A program made the position numbers and the translations under genes. A model generated the notes under the pieces. That model was not told where the DNA came from and made no database searches. It saw only the letters and a list, made by a program, of their open reading frames with translations. From CAYQQJ01 sp964419935 (GTDB lineage: Bacteria > Pseudomonadota > Gammaproteobacteria > Pseudomonadales > Cellvibrionaceae), in NCBI GenBank assembly GCA_964419935.1, contig CAYQQJ010000003.1:114468-178467 (forward strand): a DNA stretch of 64,000 bases, given 5' to 3'. This document shows positions 1 to 9,307 of the stretch, one piece after another (within the stretch, counting starts at the first letter, position 1; each line of letters begins with the position of its first letter).

Positions 1-257
1 AACACTATGTCGGCTTCCTGAATAGCCTGCAGAGACTGGTCTGCCATCACGCTGTCTATGCCCTCTTCGTCACCGCTGATGCCCCCGGTGTCGATGACCA
101 TGAAGCGTTTGCCCTCGACGGTGGCTTCGCCGTATTTGCGATCCCGGGTCAGGCCGGAGTAATTGGCAACCAGGGCGTCACGGCTTCGTGTCAGCCGGTT
201 GAAAAGAGTGGATTTGCCCACGTTCGGGCGGCCAACCAAGGCGATTACAGGAATCAT
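1..257 (-). CDS. der: Ribosome-assembly GTPase Der (EngA), N-terminal part only
   Basis: The minus strand reads from an ATG at 257 and runs off the left edge, so only about 85 residues are visible. They hold the first G domain: P-loop GRPNVGKST at residues 8-16, the switch region GLTRDRKYGE, and the G3 motif DTGG. Der is a tandem-GTPase protein needed for 50S subunit maturation; the second G domain and KH-like domain lie outside the window. In many gammaproteobacteria der directly follows bamB, as here, but a strong terminator separates them. Identification is firm from the motifs; completeness cannot be judged. Confidence 0.93.
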   Translation of the reverse strand, partial: MIPVIALVGRPNVGKSTLFNRLTRSRDALVANYSGLTRDRKYGEATVEGKRFMVIDTGGISGDEEGIDSVMADQSLQAIQEADIV

Positions 258-303
258 TGCGGGTTTTCCGTGGCTCCGTTTCAGAGCACAAGTAAGGCTA
301 CAA

Positions 304-336
304 ACAAAAAAGCTATTCCCGAGTGAGAATAGCTTT
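304..336 (-). terminator. Rho-independent terminator after bamB
   Basis: On the minus strand a perfect 10-bp stem (AAAGCTATTC / GAATAGCTTT) with an 8-nt loop is followed directly by a run of T. It lies 30 bases past the bamB stop and 47 bases before the der start, so it should end the hisS-yfgM-bamB transcript and separate der from it. Confidence 0.85.
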
Positions 337-365
337 AAATGGAAAAAAGATAAAAAACTTTGTCG

Positions 366-1517
366 CTACTCGACGCGGTACGCCGTCAGCTTGCCGTTGT
401 CACTCAGTACATACAAGGTATTGTCGATGCTGGTCAGCGGCGAACGAAAACCGCTGCCCGGTGGTTTGAGTCGCTGCGCGAAACTGCCGTCCTCCTGGTT
501 CAGGACGTGAAGGTAGCCCTCGTCATCCACGGCAGCCACATAACCCTCGATGGCTGCAGGGCCGTTCACGCCCCGACGGATCAACTGGTCGTTCTCCCAG
601 AGTATCGCACCCGAGGTGCCGCGGTAAGCGACCACGCGTGAATCGTCCATCACGGCGTAAACCTTTTCATTGCCGTAAGCCAGGTCATGATAGGTGGATG
701 CGTCCTGTTTCCAAACCAACCGGCCCGTACCCCGGCTGACCGCAACAATAGAGCCCTGATACGAAGCGCTGTAGACAAGCGCATCGACCAATAGTGGCGA
801 ACTGTCGATATCAACAATGCGGTCCAGATCACTGCTGCCCTGGGGCTGGCCAACCCGGACGTCCCAGTGGGAGACGCCGGTATCCGGGTCAAAATTCAGT
901 AGCTGGCCATTGTCAAAGCCGATAAACAGCTGATTGTTGGTGATCAAGGGGCGAGAGGTCGAGCGCAGTGTCAAAGTTGGCAAGGCGTGATCGTAGGACC
1001 AGCGGCGTTCGCCGGTCTCGGCATTGTATGCGAAGACGCGGCCATCAATGGTTTGCACAACCACAGTATCGCCATTGGTCTGCGGAGCCGCCAGCAATTC
1101 ACTGCTGGCCTGAGCACGCCAGAGTTCCCGTCCATCTTCCTGGCTCAGGGCAATCACTTCGGCATCATAGGTGCCAATCAGCACCAGATCGCCACCAGCG
1201 CCGACGGCACCCGATATCGGCGACTCGGTGTCAGTGGTCCAGAGTTTGTCGCCGGTCAGTCGATTGAGTGCGAAAACCCTGCCTTTATAGTCTGCGATGA
1301 ATACACGATCTTCATCAAATGCCGGTACAAAGCGGGTATAGCGATCATCCTGACCTGAACCCACACCGGTGCTCCAGATTTTGTCCAGTTTCACCGTCGG
1401 TTCAAAATCCACCAATTCCGCCGGTTTCAGGACGTCCTCGTCCTGAAACCAGGCGCAACCCGTGAGCGCAGACGTTAGAAGAACGATCACTAATCCTGCG
1501 CGAGTTGCATAACCCAT
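366..1517 (-). CDS. bamB: Outer membrane protein assembly factor BamB (lipoprotein)
   Basis: BamB is the beta-propeller lipoprotein of the BAM complex, which folds beta-barrel proteins into the outer membrane from the periplasmic side. The 383-residue product has a lipoprotein signal peptide with lipobox LTGC (Cys21) followed by Ala, which fits outer-membrane sorting. The body is a series of PQQ-like propeller blades (for example ALNRLTGDKLW, ALSQEDGRELW, AYNAETGERRW). The ATG at 1517 overlaps the upstream stop as TGATG, so translation is probably coupled to the YfgM-like gene. Length is normal for the family. Confidence 0.95.
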   Translation of the reverse strand: MGYATRAGLVIVLLTSALTGCAWFQDEDVLKPAELVDFEPTVKLDKIWSTGVGSGQDDRYTRFVPAFDEDRVFIADYKGRVFALNRLTGDKLWTTDTESPISGAVGAGGDLVLIGTYDAEVIALSQEDGRELWRAQASSELLAAPQTNGDTVVVQTIDGRVFAYNAETGERRWSYDHALPTLTLRSTSRPLITNNQLFIGFDNGQLLNFDPDTGVSHWDVRVGQPQGSSDLDRIVDIDSSPLLVDALVYSASYQGSIVAVSRGTGRLVWKQDASTYHDLAYGNEKVYAVMDDSRVVAYRGTSGAILWENDQLIRRGVNGPAAIEGYVAAVDDEGYLHVLNQEDGSFAQRLKPPGSGFRSPLTSIDNTLYVLSDNGKLTAYRVE

Positions 1518-2233
1518 CAAGCATCACCTTCTGTTTGTGCGTCCACCGGTGCCGGCGAATCAGACGCGGACGTCTCGGCTCCGGCGATACGGGTATTATC
1601 CAGCTTCAGTTGTACCAGTCCACTGCGTCCGTCTTGCGGCGCAAGGCTGGCCAGGGCCTGCTCATACGCGGTACGCGCGAGATCCAGCTGATTCTGCGCA
1701 ACATGGATGTCTCCGCGTGCTTCGGCGTAGGCTGCGCGAAAACCATCTTCACGGTCGGCAAGCAGGGCCAGTGCCGCGTTGTGATCACCCGCCGCGGAAA
1801 GCACGCGTGCAAGACGCAGATTCGCCAACTTCGCCATGCTCGGATTGGCGGCCTCGCCAACCACCTGACGAAGATGCGCTTCGGCTTCGTCCAGGTTTCC
1901 GTCTTCCATTGCCAATTTACCCAGCAGCAATGCGGCAAAATTGGCGTACAGACTGCCACTTTGTTTCTCAATAATCTCTTCCGCCAGTAACTTGGCGGTT
2001 GCCTGCTGCTCGTCTGTAAGAGAAGCGCCAGGTGCGGATGTTGCGACAGCGACCAGCTCGGCGTATTGGCTCGATGCCTGCTCCGCCAGCTCTTGCTGCC
2101 TGTCCTGCCAGCTGTTCCAGCCAAACCAGCCGATGATCGCAGCGAGGATCACCGCGACGGTCATTTTGCCGTTTTCTTTCCACCAACGTTTGACCGCTTC
2201 GATTTGTTCTTCTTCTGTTAAATGCGCTGCCAC
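1517..2233 (-). CDS. yfgM: YfgM-like TPR protein, SecYEG-associated
   Basis: A 238-residue protein with an N-terminal cytoplasmic segment, one membrane helix at about residues 23-40 (VAVILAAIIGWFGW) and a periplasmic tetratricopeptide region. This is the YfgM architecture; in E. coli YfgM is an ancillary SecYEG partner that links the translocon to periplasmic chaperones. I chose the GTG at 2233 because AGGAG lies 6 bases upstream and the protein then begins VAAHLTEEEQIEAVKRWWKEN, as in relatives; the open frame continues to 2413 but that part looks untranslated. It lies between hisS and bamB, the usual place. Confidence 0.88.
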   Translation of the reverse strand: MAAHLTEEEQIEAVKRWWKENGKMTVAVILAAIIGWFGWNSWQDRQQELAEQASSQYAELVAVATSAPGASLTDEQQATAKLLAEEIIEKQSGSLYANFAALLLGKLAMEDGNLDEAEAHLRQVVGEAANPSMAKLANLRLARVLSAAGDHNAALALLADREDGFRAAYAEARGDIHVAQNQLDLARTAYEQALASLAPQDGRSGLVQLKLDNTRIAGAETSASDSPAPVDAQTEGDA

Positions 2234-2372
2234 CGTTAACTCCTCACGTATTTCATGTTGATTCAGATTTATTGCGCCTTCGCGCACTTGTTTATATTGC
2301 TGTTTTAGCGTGTTTTTCGTTATTCCGAAGATGGGCCGCTCGTGGCCAGCGTCTCCGGCTGAAATAAAGTGC

Positions 2373-3653
2373 TCAATCCGCCTTGAGCAATTCCGCCAGC
2401 GCCGATTGTGCAACAGTCACCTGCTCTTCGCCACTGCGAAGATATTTCACCGTCACTTCCCCTCGCGCCACTTCATCTTCGCCCAATATCAGGGCCACCG
2501 CCGCACCGCTTTTATCCGCCTTTTTCATCTGGCTCTTGAAGCTGCCGCCACCACAGTGGGTGACCAGCCGCAGGAACGGCAGTTCGCCGCGAAGCGTTTC
2601 CGCCAGTGCCATGGCCTGGGGTAGAACATCCCCCATCACCGTGAGATAGACATCCGTTGACTGATCCAGCCCGCCGGGAATCAGGTCAAGCTCCTGCAGC
2701 AAAAGCACCAGGCGCTCCACGCCCATACCGAAACCAATCGCCGGGGTTGGTTTGCCGCCGAGCTGCTCGACCAGTCCGTCGTAACGGCCTCCGGCACACA
2801 CAGTACCCTGGGCTCCCAGCTTGTCCGTTACCCATTCGAACACGGTGTTGCTGTAATAGTCCAAGCCCCGCACCAGGCGCGGGTTGATGTCAAAGCCGAC
2901 GTTTGCCGCCGACAACAGGGCCTGCAGCTGCGCAAAGTGCGCGTTGGACTCTTCATCCAGATAATCCGCCAGCACTGGCGCACCGTTGAGCAAAGTCTGC
3001 ATGTCCGGATTCTTGCTGTCGAGTATGCGCAAGGGGTTGGTGTGCAAACGCCGCTGGCTGTCTTCATCCAGGAGGTCCTGGTGCTGGCTCAAATATTCCA
3101 CGAGAGCGGCGCGATAGCTAGCGCGTGCAGCCGGCGTTCCCAGCGTGTTGAGCTGCAGAGTGACCGCCTGATCCACGCCCAACTCACGCCACAGGCGTGC
3201 CGTCATGAGCAGCAGCTCGGCGTCGATATCCGGGCCGGCCATACCGAAGGTTTCCACGCCTATTTGATGAAACTGGCGCAGCCGGCCTTTCTGCGGTCGT
3301 TCATAGCGAAACATGGGGCCGCAGTACCACAGGCGCTGTGTTTGGTTGTACAGCAGGCCATGTTGTTCACAGGCGCGCACACAGCTGGCGGTGCCTTCCG
3401 GGCGCAGGGTAATACTCTCGTCATTGCGATCACGAAAAGTGTACATTTCCTTCTCGACGATATCGGTGACTTCGCCGATGGAGCGTTTGAACAGCTCGGT
3501 TTGCTCTACCAGAGGGAAGCGTATTTCTTGATAGCCGTAGCGCGTCAGCACATCGGCGACGGTACTTTCCACGTACTGCCAGACGGCGGAGTCCCCAGGT
3601 AAAAGGTCGTTCATCCCGCGCAGGGCTTGAATCTTCTTCAATGTTCTTCTCAC
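2373..3653 (-). CDS. hisS: Histidyl-tRNA synthetase
   Basis: Class II aminoacyl-tRNA synthetase that charges tRNA-His. Visible marks: N-terminal IQALRGMNDLLP, motif 2 around FRYERPQKGRLRQFHQIGVE, the histidine-binding LVRGLDYYS, motif 3 GFGMGVERLVLL, and a C-terminal anticodon-binding domain. At 426 residues it has the usual length. The start is uncertain: GTG at 3653 gives four extra residues, whereas a TTG at 3641 preceded by AGAAG would give the N-terminus typical of the family. It lies 25 bases after ispG in the same operon. Confidence 0.95.
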   Translation of the reverse strand: MRRTLKKIQALRGMNDLLPGDSAVWQYVESTVADVLTRYGYQEIRFPLVEQTELFKRSIGEVTDIVEKEMYTFRDRNDESITLRPEGTASCVRACEQHGLLYNQTQRLWYCGPMFRYERPQKGRLRQFHQIGVETFGMAGPDIDAELLLMTARLWRELGVDQAVTLQLNTLGTPAARASYRAALVEYLSQHQDLLDEDSQRRLHTNPLRILDSKNPDMQTLLNGAPVLADYLDEESNAHFAQLQALLSAANVGFDINPRLVRGLDYYSNTVFEWVTDKLGAQGTVCAGGRYDGLVEQLGGKPTPAIGFGMGVERLVLLLQELDLIPGGLDQSTDVYLTVMGDVLPQAMALAETLRGELPFLRLVTHCGGGSFKSQMKKADKSGAAVALILGEDEVARGEVTVKYLRSGEEQVTVAQSALAELLKAD

Positions 3654-3678
3654 AAATGGCGCAGCTGCGCTTTGAATG

Positions 3679-4803
3679 TCAGGCTTTGGCGATCAGGTCT
3701 TTTTCCTGCTCCGCCAGTTGTTCGCTTTTCGCTTGCGCCTTGGCGCGAATCAGGCGTTCCAAGTCATCCACCAGGTTGTCCTGATCCAGTTTTTGGCTCG
3801 GGGTTCCGTCCACGTACACCAGGTTGCGGGGTGTGGCACCGGCCAGGCCGATATCTGCCTCGCGTGCTTCGCCGGGACCATTAACGACGCAGCCAATTAC
3901 GGCCACGTCCATGGGTACAGTCACGTCTTCGAGACGCATCTCCAGTTCGTTCATGGTTTTCACCACATCGAAGTTCTGCCGTGAGCAGCTGGGGCAGGCA
4001 ATAAAGTTGATGCCCTTGGAGCGCAGTTTCAGGCTTTTGAGAATATCCCAGCCAACTTTCACCTCTTCCACCGGGTCCGCCGCCAACGAGACGCGCAGGG
4101 TATCGCCAATGCCGTCCATCAGCAACATGCCGAGGCCCACCGATGACTTTACGGTGCCGGAACGCAAACCGCCCGCTTCAGTGATACCCAGGTGCAAAGG
4201 CTGGTCGATACGCGAGGCCAGTTTGCGATAGGCGGCAACCGCCATGAACACGTCCGACGCCTTGACGCTGACTTTGAAATCGTAAAAATTGAGCTTGTCG
4301 AGAATATCCACATGGCGCATGGCGGATTCAACCAGGGCATCCGGTGTGGGCTCGCCGTATTTCTTTTGCAGATCCTTTTCCAGGGAACCGGCGTTGACAC
4401 CAATGCGGATGGGGATGTTGAGGTCTCGCGCCTTGTCCACCACCGCCTGAATACGCTTCTCCCGACCGATATTGCCCGGGTTGATACGCAGGCAGTCCAC
4501 TCCCAGATCCGCTACACGCAAAGCGATGCGGTAGTCAAAGTGGATGTCCGCCACCAACGGGAGATTCACCTGCCGGCGAATTTCGCCAAAGGCATCCGCC
4601 GCTTCCATGGACGGCACAGAGACGCGCACAATGTCCGCACCCGCTCGCTCCAGGCGCTGAATTTGCGCCACGGTGGCTGCCACATCAGTGGTTTCCGTGT
4701 TGGTCATACTCTGTACGCTGATGGGCGCGTCGCCGCCCACCGGGACATTACCCACCATGATTTGGCGGGATTTGCGTCGCTTTATCGGCGATTCAAAATG
4801 CAT
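3679..4803 (-). CDS. ispG: 4-hydroxy-3-methylbut-2-enyl diphosphate synthase IspG (GcpE)
   Basis: Penultimate step of the MEP isoprenoid pathway: a [4Fe-4S] enzyme that reductively opens MEcPP to HMBPP. The 374-residue product has the N-terminal TIM-barrel part (GGDAPISVQSMTNTETTDV, ADIHFDYRIAL) and the C-terminal cluster-binding part, with cysteines in ACPSCSRQNFD and VIGCVVNGPGEA. Its Fe-S dependence links it functionally to the suf locus 5 kb away. It lies between rodZ and hisS, as in many gammaproteobacteria. Confidence 0.97.
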   Translation of the reverse strand: MHFESPIKRRKSRQIMVGNVPVGGDAPISVQSMTNTETTDVAATVAQIQRLERAGADIVRVSVPSMEAADAFGEIRRQVNLPLVADIHFDYRIALRVADLGVDCLRINPGNIGREKRIQAVVDKARDLNIPIRIGVNAGSLEKDLQKKYGEPTPDALVESAMRHVDILDKLNFYDFKVSVKASDVFMAVAAYRKLASRIDQPLHLGITEAGGLRSGTVKSSVGLGMLLMDGIGDTLRVSLAADPVEEVKVGWDILKSLKLRSKGINFIACPSCSRQNFDVVKTMNELEMRLEDVTVPMDVAVIGCVVNGPGEAREADIGLAGATPRNLVYVDGTPSQKLDQDNLVDDLERLIRAKAQAKSEQLAEQEKDLIAKA

Positions 4804-4939
4804 AATTCATTTAACCTTGGATGGATCACCCACAAAAACGGAAAACCGCGGCTTTACGCTATACCCGAAGTGGCGCTGCCCACGGTCAGATACCGACGAT
4901 TCGGTCGAAGTCTTCGGCCGCGATGCCGCCGATTGTACG

Positions 4940-5959
4940 CTATGGACCGACGTTCAGGCGCAGCGTGTCGCGATTGGGGCCAGGATCGGTACTTTGCAAT
5001 TGACCGTTGACCAACAGCGTGACTGCTCGGGCATTGCCAAGCATGATTTTGAATGGTGCCTGCCCCGAAAGGTGCAGATTATCGCCTGCCTGCTGCAACT
5101 GAGCAAACAGTTCATTGCCGGTCGCATCACTCACTTCAACCCAGCAGTCGTCGGAAAATGTCATGGTCATGGTATCCACGGCCACCGGCTCTGTTACGGG
5201 CTCTTCAATTTCGTCCGGTGGCGTCTCAGGCTGTACCTGTGCGCTGGCATTGGACGGCCTGTTCGCGGGCTGTGGAGATATAGCTTCGGTCGGTTGGCCA
5301 GTCTCCAAAGGCTCCGGCAACGCGCTTTCCTGTACATCATCGGTGGAACCGGAATCGTCCGCCGGTTCCGGCGTCGCCTCCTCGGTTTCATTCAGTGTTT
5401 CGTTCAGCGTTCCGTCCGAGAGCTCACTGGCCGGCTGTTGGCTTTCCGTTTCACCGAGTTTCTGTTGCTGCACGGCATCAACCGGTTTTGCTTGTTCGTC
5501 GGATTTGGAGCCGCTGAACCAGAGAGCGGCGAGTACCCAGACCACCAGCAAGCCCACCACAATCCACAACAGTGGCAGGCGTTTCGCCGGTGACGGGCGA
5601 GCGTCCCGGGACTCCTCCTCGCGGGGTGCGCCGGAAGGATCGGCTCCATTAACGGTTTGCTGACCAGTATCGGTATAAACCGTCTGCCCCACCCGTGCTT
5701 CAAAGGCGCGCACCAAATCATCGGCATCACTTCCGAGCCACTTGGCGTATTTGCGAATGTAACCTACGACGAAGGTGTGAGCGCCAACACGGTCATATTC
5801 ATCCGCTTCCAATGCCATCAGGCGGGAACGGGTAATGCGCGTATCCGTCGAAACCTGTTCAATGCTGTGTCCCCCGGCTTCGCGCTGGGCTTTCAAGGTC
5901 GCGCCAGGCCCAGCTACCGCAGGATCGGGTTCATTTTCGATTTCTGATTCCACAGACAT
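4940..5959 (-). CDS. rodZ: Cytoskeletal protein RodZ
   Basis: RodZ couples MreB to the cell-wall elongation machinery. The protein has a cytoplasmic HTH_25 domain near the N-terminus (LKAQREAGGHSIEQVSTDT, YIRKYAKWLG), one membrane helix (LLWIVVGLLVVWVLAALWFS), a long acidic Ser/Pro/Glu-rich periplasmic linker and a C-terminal DUF4115 domain (WVEVSDATGNELF). The ATG at 5959 is preferred; a GTG at 5974 overlapping the pilW stop is possible. The linker is low-complexity and could vary in length between strains. Confidence 0.92.
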   Translation of the reverse strand: MSVESEIENEPDPAVAGPGATLKAQREAGGHSIEQVSTDTRITRSRLMALEADEYDRVGAHTFVVGYIRKYAKWLGSDADDLVRAFEARVGQTVYTDTGQQTVNGADPSGAPREEESRDARPSPAKRLPLLWIVVGLLVVWVLAALWFSGSKSDEQAKPVDAVQQQKLGETESQQPASELSDGTLNETLNETEEATPEPADDSGSTDDVQESALPEPLETGQPTEAISPQPANRPSNASAQVQPETPPDEIEEPVTEPVAVDTMTMTFSDDCWVEVSDATGNELFAQLQQAGDNLHLSGQAPFKIMLGNARAVTLLVNGQLQSTDPGPNRDTLRLNVGP

Positions 5960-5970
5960 AGCGGCATTTC

Positions 5971-6771
5971 TCACTGACCGATTAAACGTTTATATTCCAG
6001 ATACTCTTTCGAATACGGGTGCATGTTGCGCAGCGCAACGGCGTAACTTGCCTCCTTGTCTTCATTGCCAAAAATTCTCTCGATTCGTATGCCGAGCCAC
6101 AGGCTGCGTGGTGTGTGACGGGCCAGCCGCGCAAAACCATCCAAGTAGGCTTTGGCCTGAGGGTAGTTGCGTTCCGCAAAATAGATTTCCGCCAGCTCCA
6201 GCATGGCCTCGGCCTGGCGCTTGTCAAGATTGACCGCGTGCTCGAACGCGGCTTTGGCGCGTTCAGGCTTGTCTAGTTTCACGGCCGTGCGCCCGACATA
6301 TAACAAAGCAGTGGAGCGGCTGGGGTAGTTATTATCGCGGGCGGCGGTCTCGAACTGCTCGAACGCCTCCTCGTAACGCTCCCGCTCGAAAAGAAAACGG
6401 CCGTAGGCCAGGTTGGTACTGCTTTCGGAAATCGTGGAATTGCCACGGAGAGCCTTGCGAAACGCGGATTCGGCCGCTTCCAGCTCGCCGTTGAGCTGAT
6501 GCAAAATGGCCATCCCCTGCCAGGCCTCGGCGGAGTCATCGTCGAGCTCCAGTGCGCGGTTGAAGTGCCTGCGCGCGGCATCGCGATTGTCCTGCTGTAA
6601 GTAGCTCATACCGGTGCGGAGGTGGATACCCAGCGCTTTGTCTTCATTAACCTCGCGATTGGGGCCAGTTGTGGTGGTCACGCAGGCACTTAAACCGAGT
6701 ACCAGTAGCAACAACGCCAACACTCGAGCCATGGCACCTGTCGCGGCCAGTTTCACAAATAGCTTGTTCAT
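5971..6771 (-). CDS. pilW: Type IV pilus biogenesis/stability lipoprotein PilW (PilF)
   Basis: Outer-membrane TPR lipoprotein (pilotin) needed for assembly of the PilQ secretin in type IV pilus biogenesis. The signal peptide ends in lipobox LSAC (Cys30), followed by about six TPR-like helical pairs (for example AARRHFNRALELDDDSAEAW, EEAFEQFETAARDNNYPS). The ATG at 6771 is preceded by GGAGAGCTG. It lies 34 bases after rlmN and overlaps the start region of rodZ, which is the conserved rlmN-pilF-rodZ-ispG-hisS order of Pseudomonas-like genomes. Confidence 0.93.
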   Translation of the reverse strand: MNKLFVKLAATGAMARVLALLLLVLGLSACVTTTTGPNREVNEDKALGIHLRTGMSYLQQDNRDAARRHFNRALELDDDSAEAWQGMAILHQLNGELEAAESAFRKALRGNSTISESSTNLAYGRFLFERERYEEAFEQFETAARDNNYPSRSTALLYVGRTAVKLDKPERAKAAFEHAVNLDKRQAEAMLELAEIYFAERNYPQAKAYLDGFARLARHTPRSLWLGIRIERIFGNEDKEASYAVALRNMHPYSKEYLEYKRLIGQ

Positions 6772-6805
6772 CAGCTCTCCAGGTCGATTATTCTAAACGG
6801 CTGTT

Positions 6806-8014
6806 TTATGGAGCAATCAGGCGGACAACATCCACGTCGGCAGTAGCAGCCTGCGCGCGATAGCGCTCACTGCGTCGGGTGCGGTCGTTAACCTGACCAG
6901 CCAGCTGACCGCAGGCGGCGGCAATGTCATCACCGCGGGTTGTGCGCACCGTGGTTGTATACCCCGCATCGATCAAAATTTGCTGAAACCGGCGCAGCGC
7001 AGTATTGCTAACGCGCTTATAATTGACCAATGCAAATGGATTGAAGGGGATGAGGTTAATCTTTACCGGCACATCCTTCAAGAGCGCTGCCAGCTCATGA
7101 GCGTGGTGCGGGCGGTCGTTTACCTGGTCGATCAAGGTGTATTCGATGGTCAGTTTGCGCCGCACGTCAGGTAGGCCTTCAATGTAACGCTTGGCTGAAT
7201 CCAGCAGCATAGCGATCGGGTACTTCTTGTTGATTGGCACCAGCTCGTTACGCAACTCGTCGTTCGGGGCGTGCAGGGAAATCGCCAGACAGGCATCCGT
7301 ATGCGCGCCAAGCTTGTCCAGAGCCGGCACCACACCGGATGTGCTCAGGGTGACGCGGCGCTTGGATATACCATAGCAGTTGTCGTGCATCATGATATCC
7401 ATAGCAGCCACGACGTTGTCGAAATTGAGCAGTGGTTCACCCATACCCATAAAAACGACATTGGTGACCTTCCGGGGCCCACCCTCAACCAGCTGACCAA
7501 AGGACTTGGCCGCCAGCCATACTTGGCCAATGATTTCAGCCGTGGTCAGGTCCCGATTGAAACCCTGCTTGCCGGTTGCGCAAAAGCTGCAGTCCAGCGA
7601 GCACCCAACCTGAGAGGAGACGCACAGGGTACCGCGTTCGCCATCGGGGATGAACACGGTCTCGATGGCGTTGCCACCACCGGCTTCCATGAGGAACTTG
7701 CGGGTGCCATCCGCCGAATCCCACTGCTGGGTGACCACGGGTGGCCGTACTTCAGCCACCCGGGACAGTTTATCCCGCAGCGCCTTGCTGATATTGCTCA
7801 TTTGCTGAAAGTCGGTTTCGCCACGCTGGTGAATCCACTTCAGCACCTGAGTGGCGCGAAAGCGCTTCTCACCGATGGAGTCAAAGAACTGCTCAAGCCC
7901 CGCCTGGGTGAGCCCCAGCAGGTTGATACGCTGATTGGCTGATTCCGAAGAACCCTCCTGCGCGCCTGCCTGGCCCACCAGCTCGTGATTAAGTGGCTCC
8001 GGTGCTTGTGTCAT
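6806..8014 (-). CDS. rlmN: Dual-specificity 23S rRNA/tRNA adenine-C2 methyltransferase RlmN
   Basis: Radical-SAM enzyme that methylates C2 of A2503 in 23S rRNA and A37 in some tRNAs. The radical-SAM cysteines are in CSLDCSFCATG; further marks are VFMGMGEPLLNFDNV, the mechanistic Cys region GYTTTVRTTRGDDIAAACGQL, and LIPFNPF. The ATG at 8014 has GAGGT 5 bases upstream, so the ten codons before it are probably not translated. Another Fe-S enzyme close to the suf locus. Confidence 0.96.
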   Translation of the reverse strand: MTQAPEPLNHELVGQAGAQEGSSESANQRINLLGLTQAGLEQFFDSIGEKRFRATQVLKWIHQRGETDFQQMSNISKALRDKLSRVAEVRPPVVTQQWDSADGTRKFLMEAGGGNAIETVFIPDGERGTLCVSSQVGCSLDCSFCATGKQGFNRDLTTAEIIGQVWLAAKSFGQLVEGGPRKVTNVVFMGMGEPLLNFDNVVAAMDIMMHDNCYGISKRRVTLSTSGVVPALDKLGAHTDACLAISLHAPNDELRNELVPINKKYPIAMLLDSAKRYIEGLPDVRRKLTIEYTLIDQVNDRPHHAHELAALLKDVPVKINLIPFNPFALVNYKRVSNTALRRFQQILIDAGYTTTVRTTRGDDIAAACGQLAGQVNDRTRRSERYRAQAATADVDVVRLIAP

Positions 8015-8062
8015 AAGTACCTCAATCGGATATTTGTCACGCATTCCTGGGGAACGGTCGAC

Positions 8063-8488
8063 TTAACGTGAGCAGATCTCGTTGTCGTCGAAGAAGAACG
8101 CGATCTCCCGAGCCGCTGATGCTGCGGAGTCTGACCCATGAACGGCATTGGCGTCGATGGCATCGGCGAAATCAGCGCGAATAGTGCCCGCAGCCGCTTC
8201 TTTGGGGTTGGTAGCGCCCATCAGGTCGCGGTTCTGACCAATGGCATTTTCACCTTCCAGGACCTGTACAACCACAGGGCCAGACGTCATAAAAGTCACC
8301 AGATCATTGAAAAATGGACGACCTTCATGTTCAGCATAAAACCCCTGCGCCTGCTCGGTGCTCAACTGTTGCAGCTTGGCCGCCACAATTTTCAGGCCTG
8401 CCTTTTCGAATCGGCTCATGATTTCGCCGATAACATTCTTGGCAACTGCGTCGGGCTTGATGATGGACAGAGTACGTTCTACCGCCAT
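8063..8488 (-). CDS. ndk: Nucleoside diphosphate kinase
   Basis: Transfers the gamma-phosphate between NTPs and NDPs through a phosphohistidine. All hallmarks of the 141-residue enzyme are visible: ERTLSIIKPDAV at the N-terminus, NRDLMGATNP, and the catalytic His117 in NAVHGSDS. It starts at ATG 8488 with GGAGACC upstream. Family length and sequence are normal. Confidence 0.98.
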   Translation of the reverse strand: MAVERTLSIIKPDAVAKNVIGEIMSRFEKAGLKIVAAKLQQLSTEQAQGFYAEHEGRPFFNDLVTFMTSGPVVVQVLEGENAIGQNRDLMGATNPKEAAAGTIRADFADAIDANAVHGSDSAASAAREIAFFFDDNEICSR

Positions 8489-8593
8489 TGGTGGTCTCCA
8501 GATGATGAATATAGGGTTTGTGAATCGGGGGTTATGGAACGGCTGTGGACAAACCAGGCGCCCCAGGCAAGCCCCCTACCGTAAAACCGGACG

Positions 8594-8599
8594 ATTATA
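8594..8599 (-). promoter_or_regulatory. Possible -10 box of ndk
   Basis: The minus strand has a perfect TATAAT about 105 bases upstream of the ndk ATG, in the 205-base gap after sufE. I see no clear -35 hexamer at the usual distance, so this is a weak call. Confidence 0.35.
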
Positions 8600-8693
8600 C
8601 GTGGGATTGGGGCGGGTGTGTAGTTTTTGGCCAGAGTTGTTGCGGCATGTGCAGGGTGGCTGCCCACCACATAGTGCAGTTGAGCGCAGCTAT

Positions 8694-9143
8694 TTACTTA
8701 CTGGCAATCGCCTGGATTCTTTTCACCATCGCGCGCAAACCATTGCCTCGCGTGGGGCTCAGGTGTTTGAGCAGACCGAGCTGGTCGAAATAGGCCTCAA
8801 TATCGAACTCCAGCACCTGTTGGGGTGATTTGCCGTTGTAGGCGGCGAGTACCACACCGAGCAGCCCCTTGACGATGAACGCATCGCTGTCGGCTTCGAA
8901 CCAGAGTTGTCCGTTTTCGAAGGCGCTGTCGATCCAGACCTGGCTCTGGCAACCGCGGACGATGTGTTCGTCATTTTTCTTAGCCTCATCCATGGGCGGC
9001 AGTTCTTTACCGAGATCGATGATGTACTTGTAGCGGTCCTCCCAGCTGTCGAAAAAACCGAGGGTATCAACAATATCTTCTACGGTGATCTCGGTGCCGA
9101 AGGGACTGCGGGCGGCCGGCGTGGTTGCGGTCTTGGGTGTCAT
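8694..9143 (-). CDS. sufE: Sulfur-acceptor protein SufE
   Basis: SufE takes persulfide sulfur from the SufS cysteine desulfurase and hands it to the SufBCD scaffold. The 149-residue form from ATG 9143 has the acceptor Cys65 in IVRGCQSQVW and the family segment WEDRYKYIIDLGKELPPM. The frame is open further up to a GTG at 9197, but the extra residues do not look like SufE. It is the last gene of the iscR-iscS-suf series, separated from sufT by about 160 bases. Confidence 0.92.
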   Translation of the reverse strand: MTPKTATTPAARSPFGTEITVEDIVDTLGFFDSWEDRYKYIIDLGKELPPMDEAKKNDEHIVRGCQSQVWIDSAFENGQLWFEADSDAFIVKGLLGVVLAAYNGKSPQQVLEFDIEAYFDQLGLLKHLSPTRGNGLRAMVKRIQAIASK

Positions 9144-9223
9144 GAAAAAAGGGGTCCCGATGGATTGAAGGTCAACAGGAGGCTGTCGTGATGTCACTCA
9201 AGGTGACCGGTGAACAAGTATGA

Positions 9224-9252
9224 TAGCAGACCGGACATCATCCGGTTCTGCT
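9224..9252. repeat. Intergenic hairpin between sufT and sufE
   Basis: An inverted repeat (AGCAGA-CCGGA / TCCGG-T-TCTGCT) with a 5-base loop and one bulged base. No T run follows on either strand, so it is more likely an mRNA-stabilising or processing hairpin than a terminator. Confidence 0.5.
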
Positions 9253-9307
9253 GTGTGTCGTGGCTCTGTGTGATAGCCGTCACCTAACAGGCTAAGGTAG
9301 CGATCGG

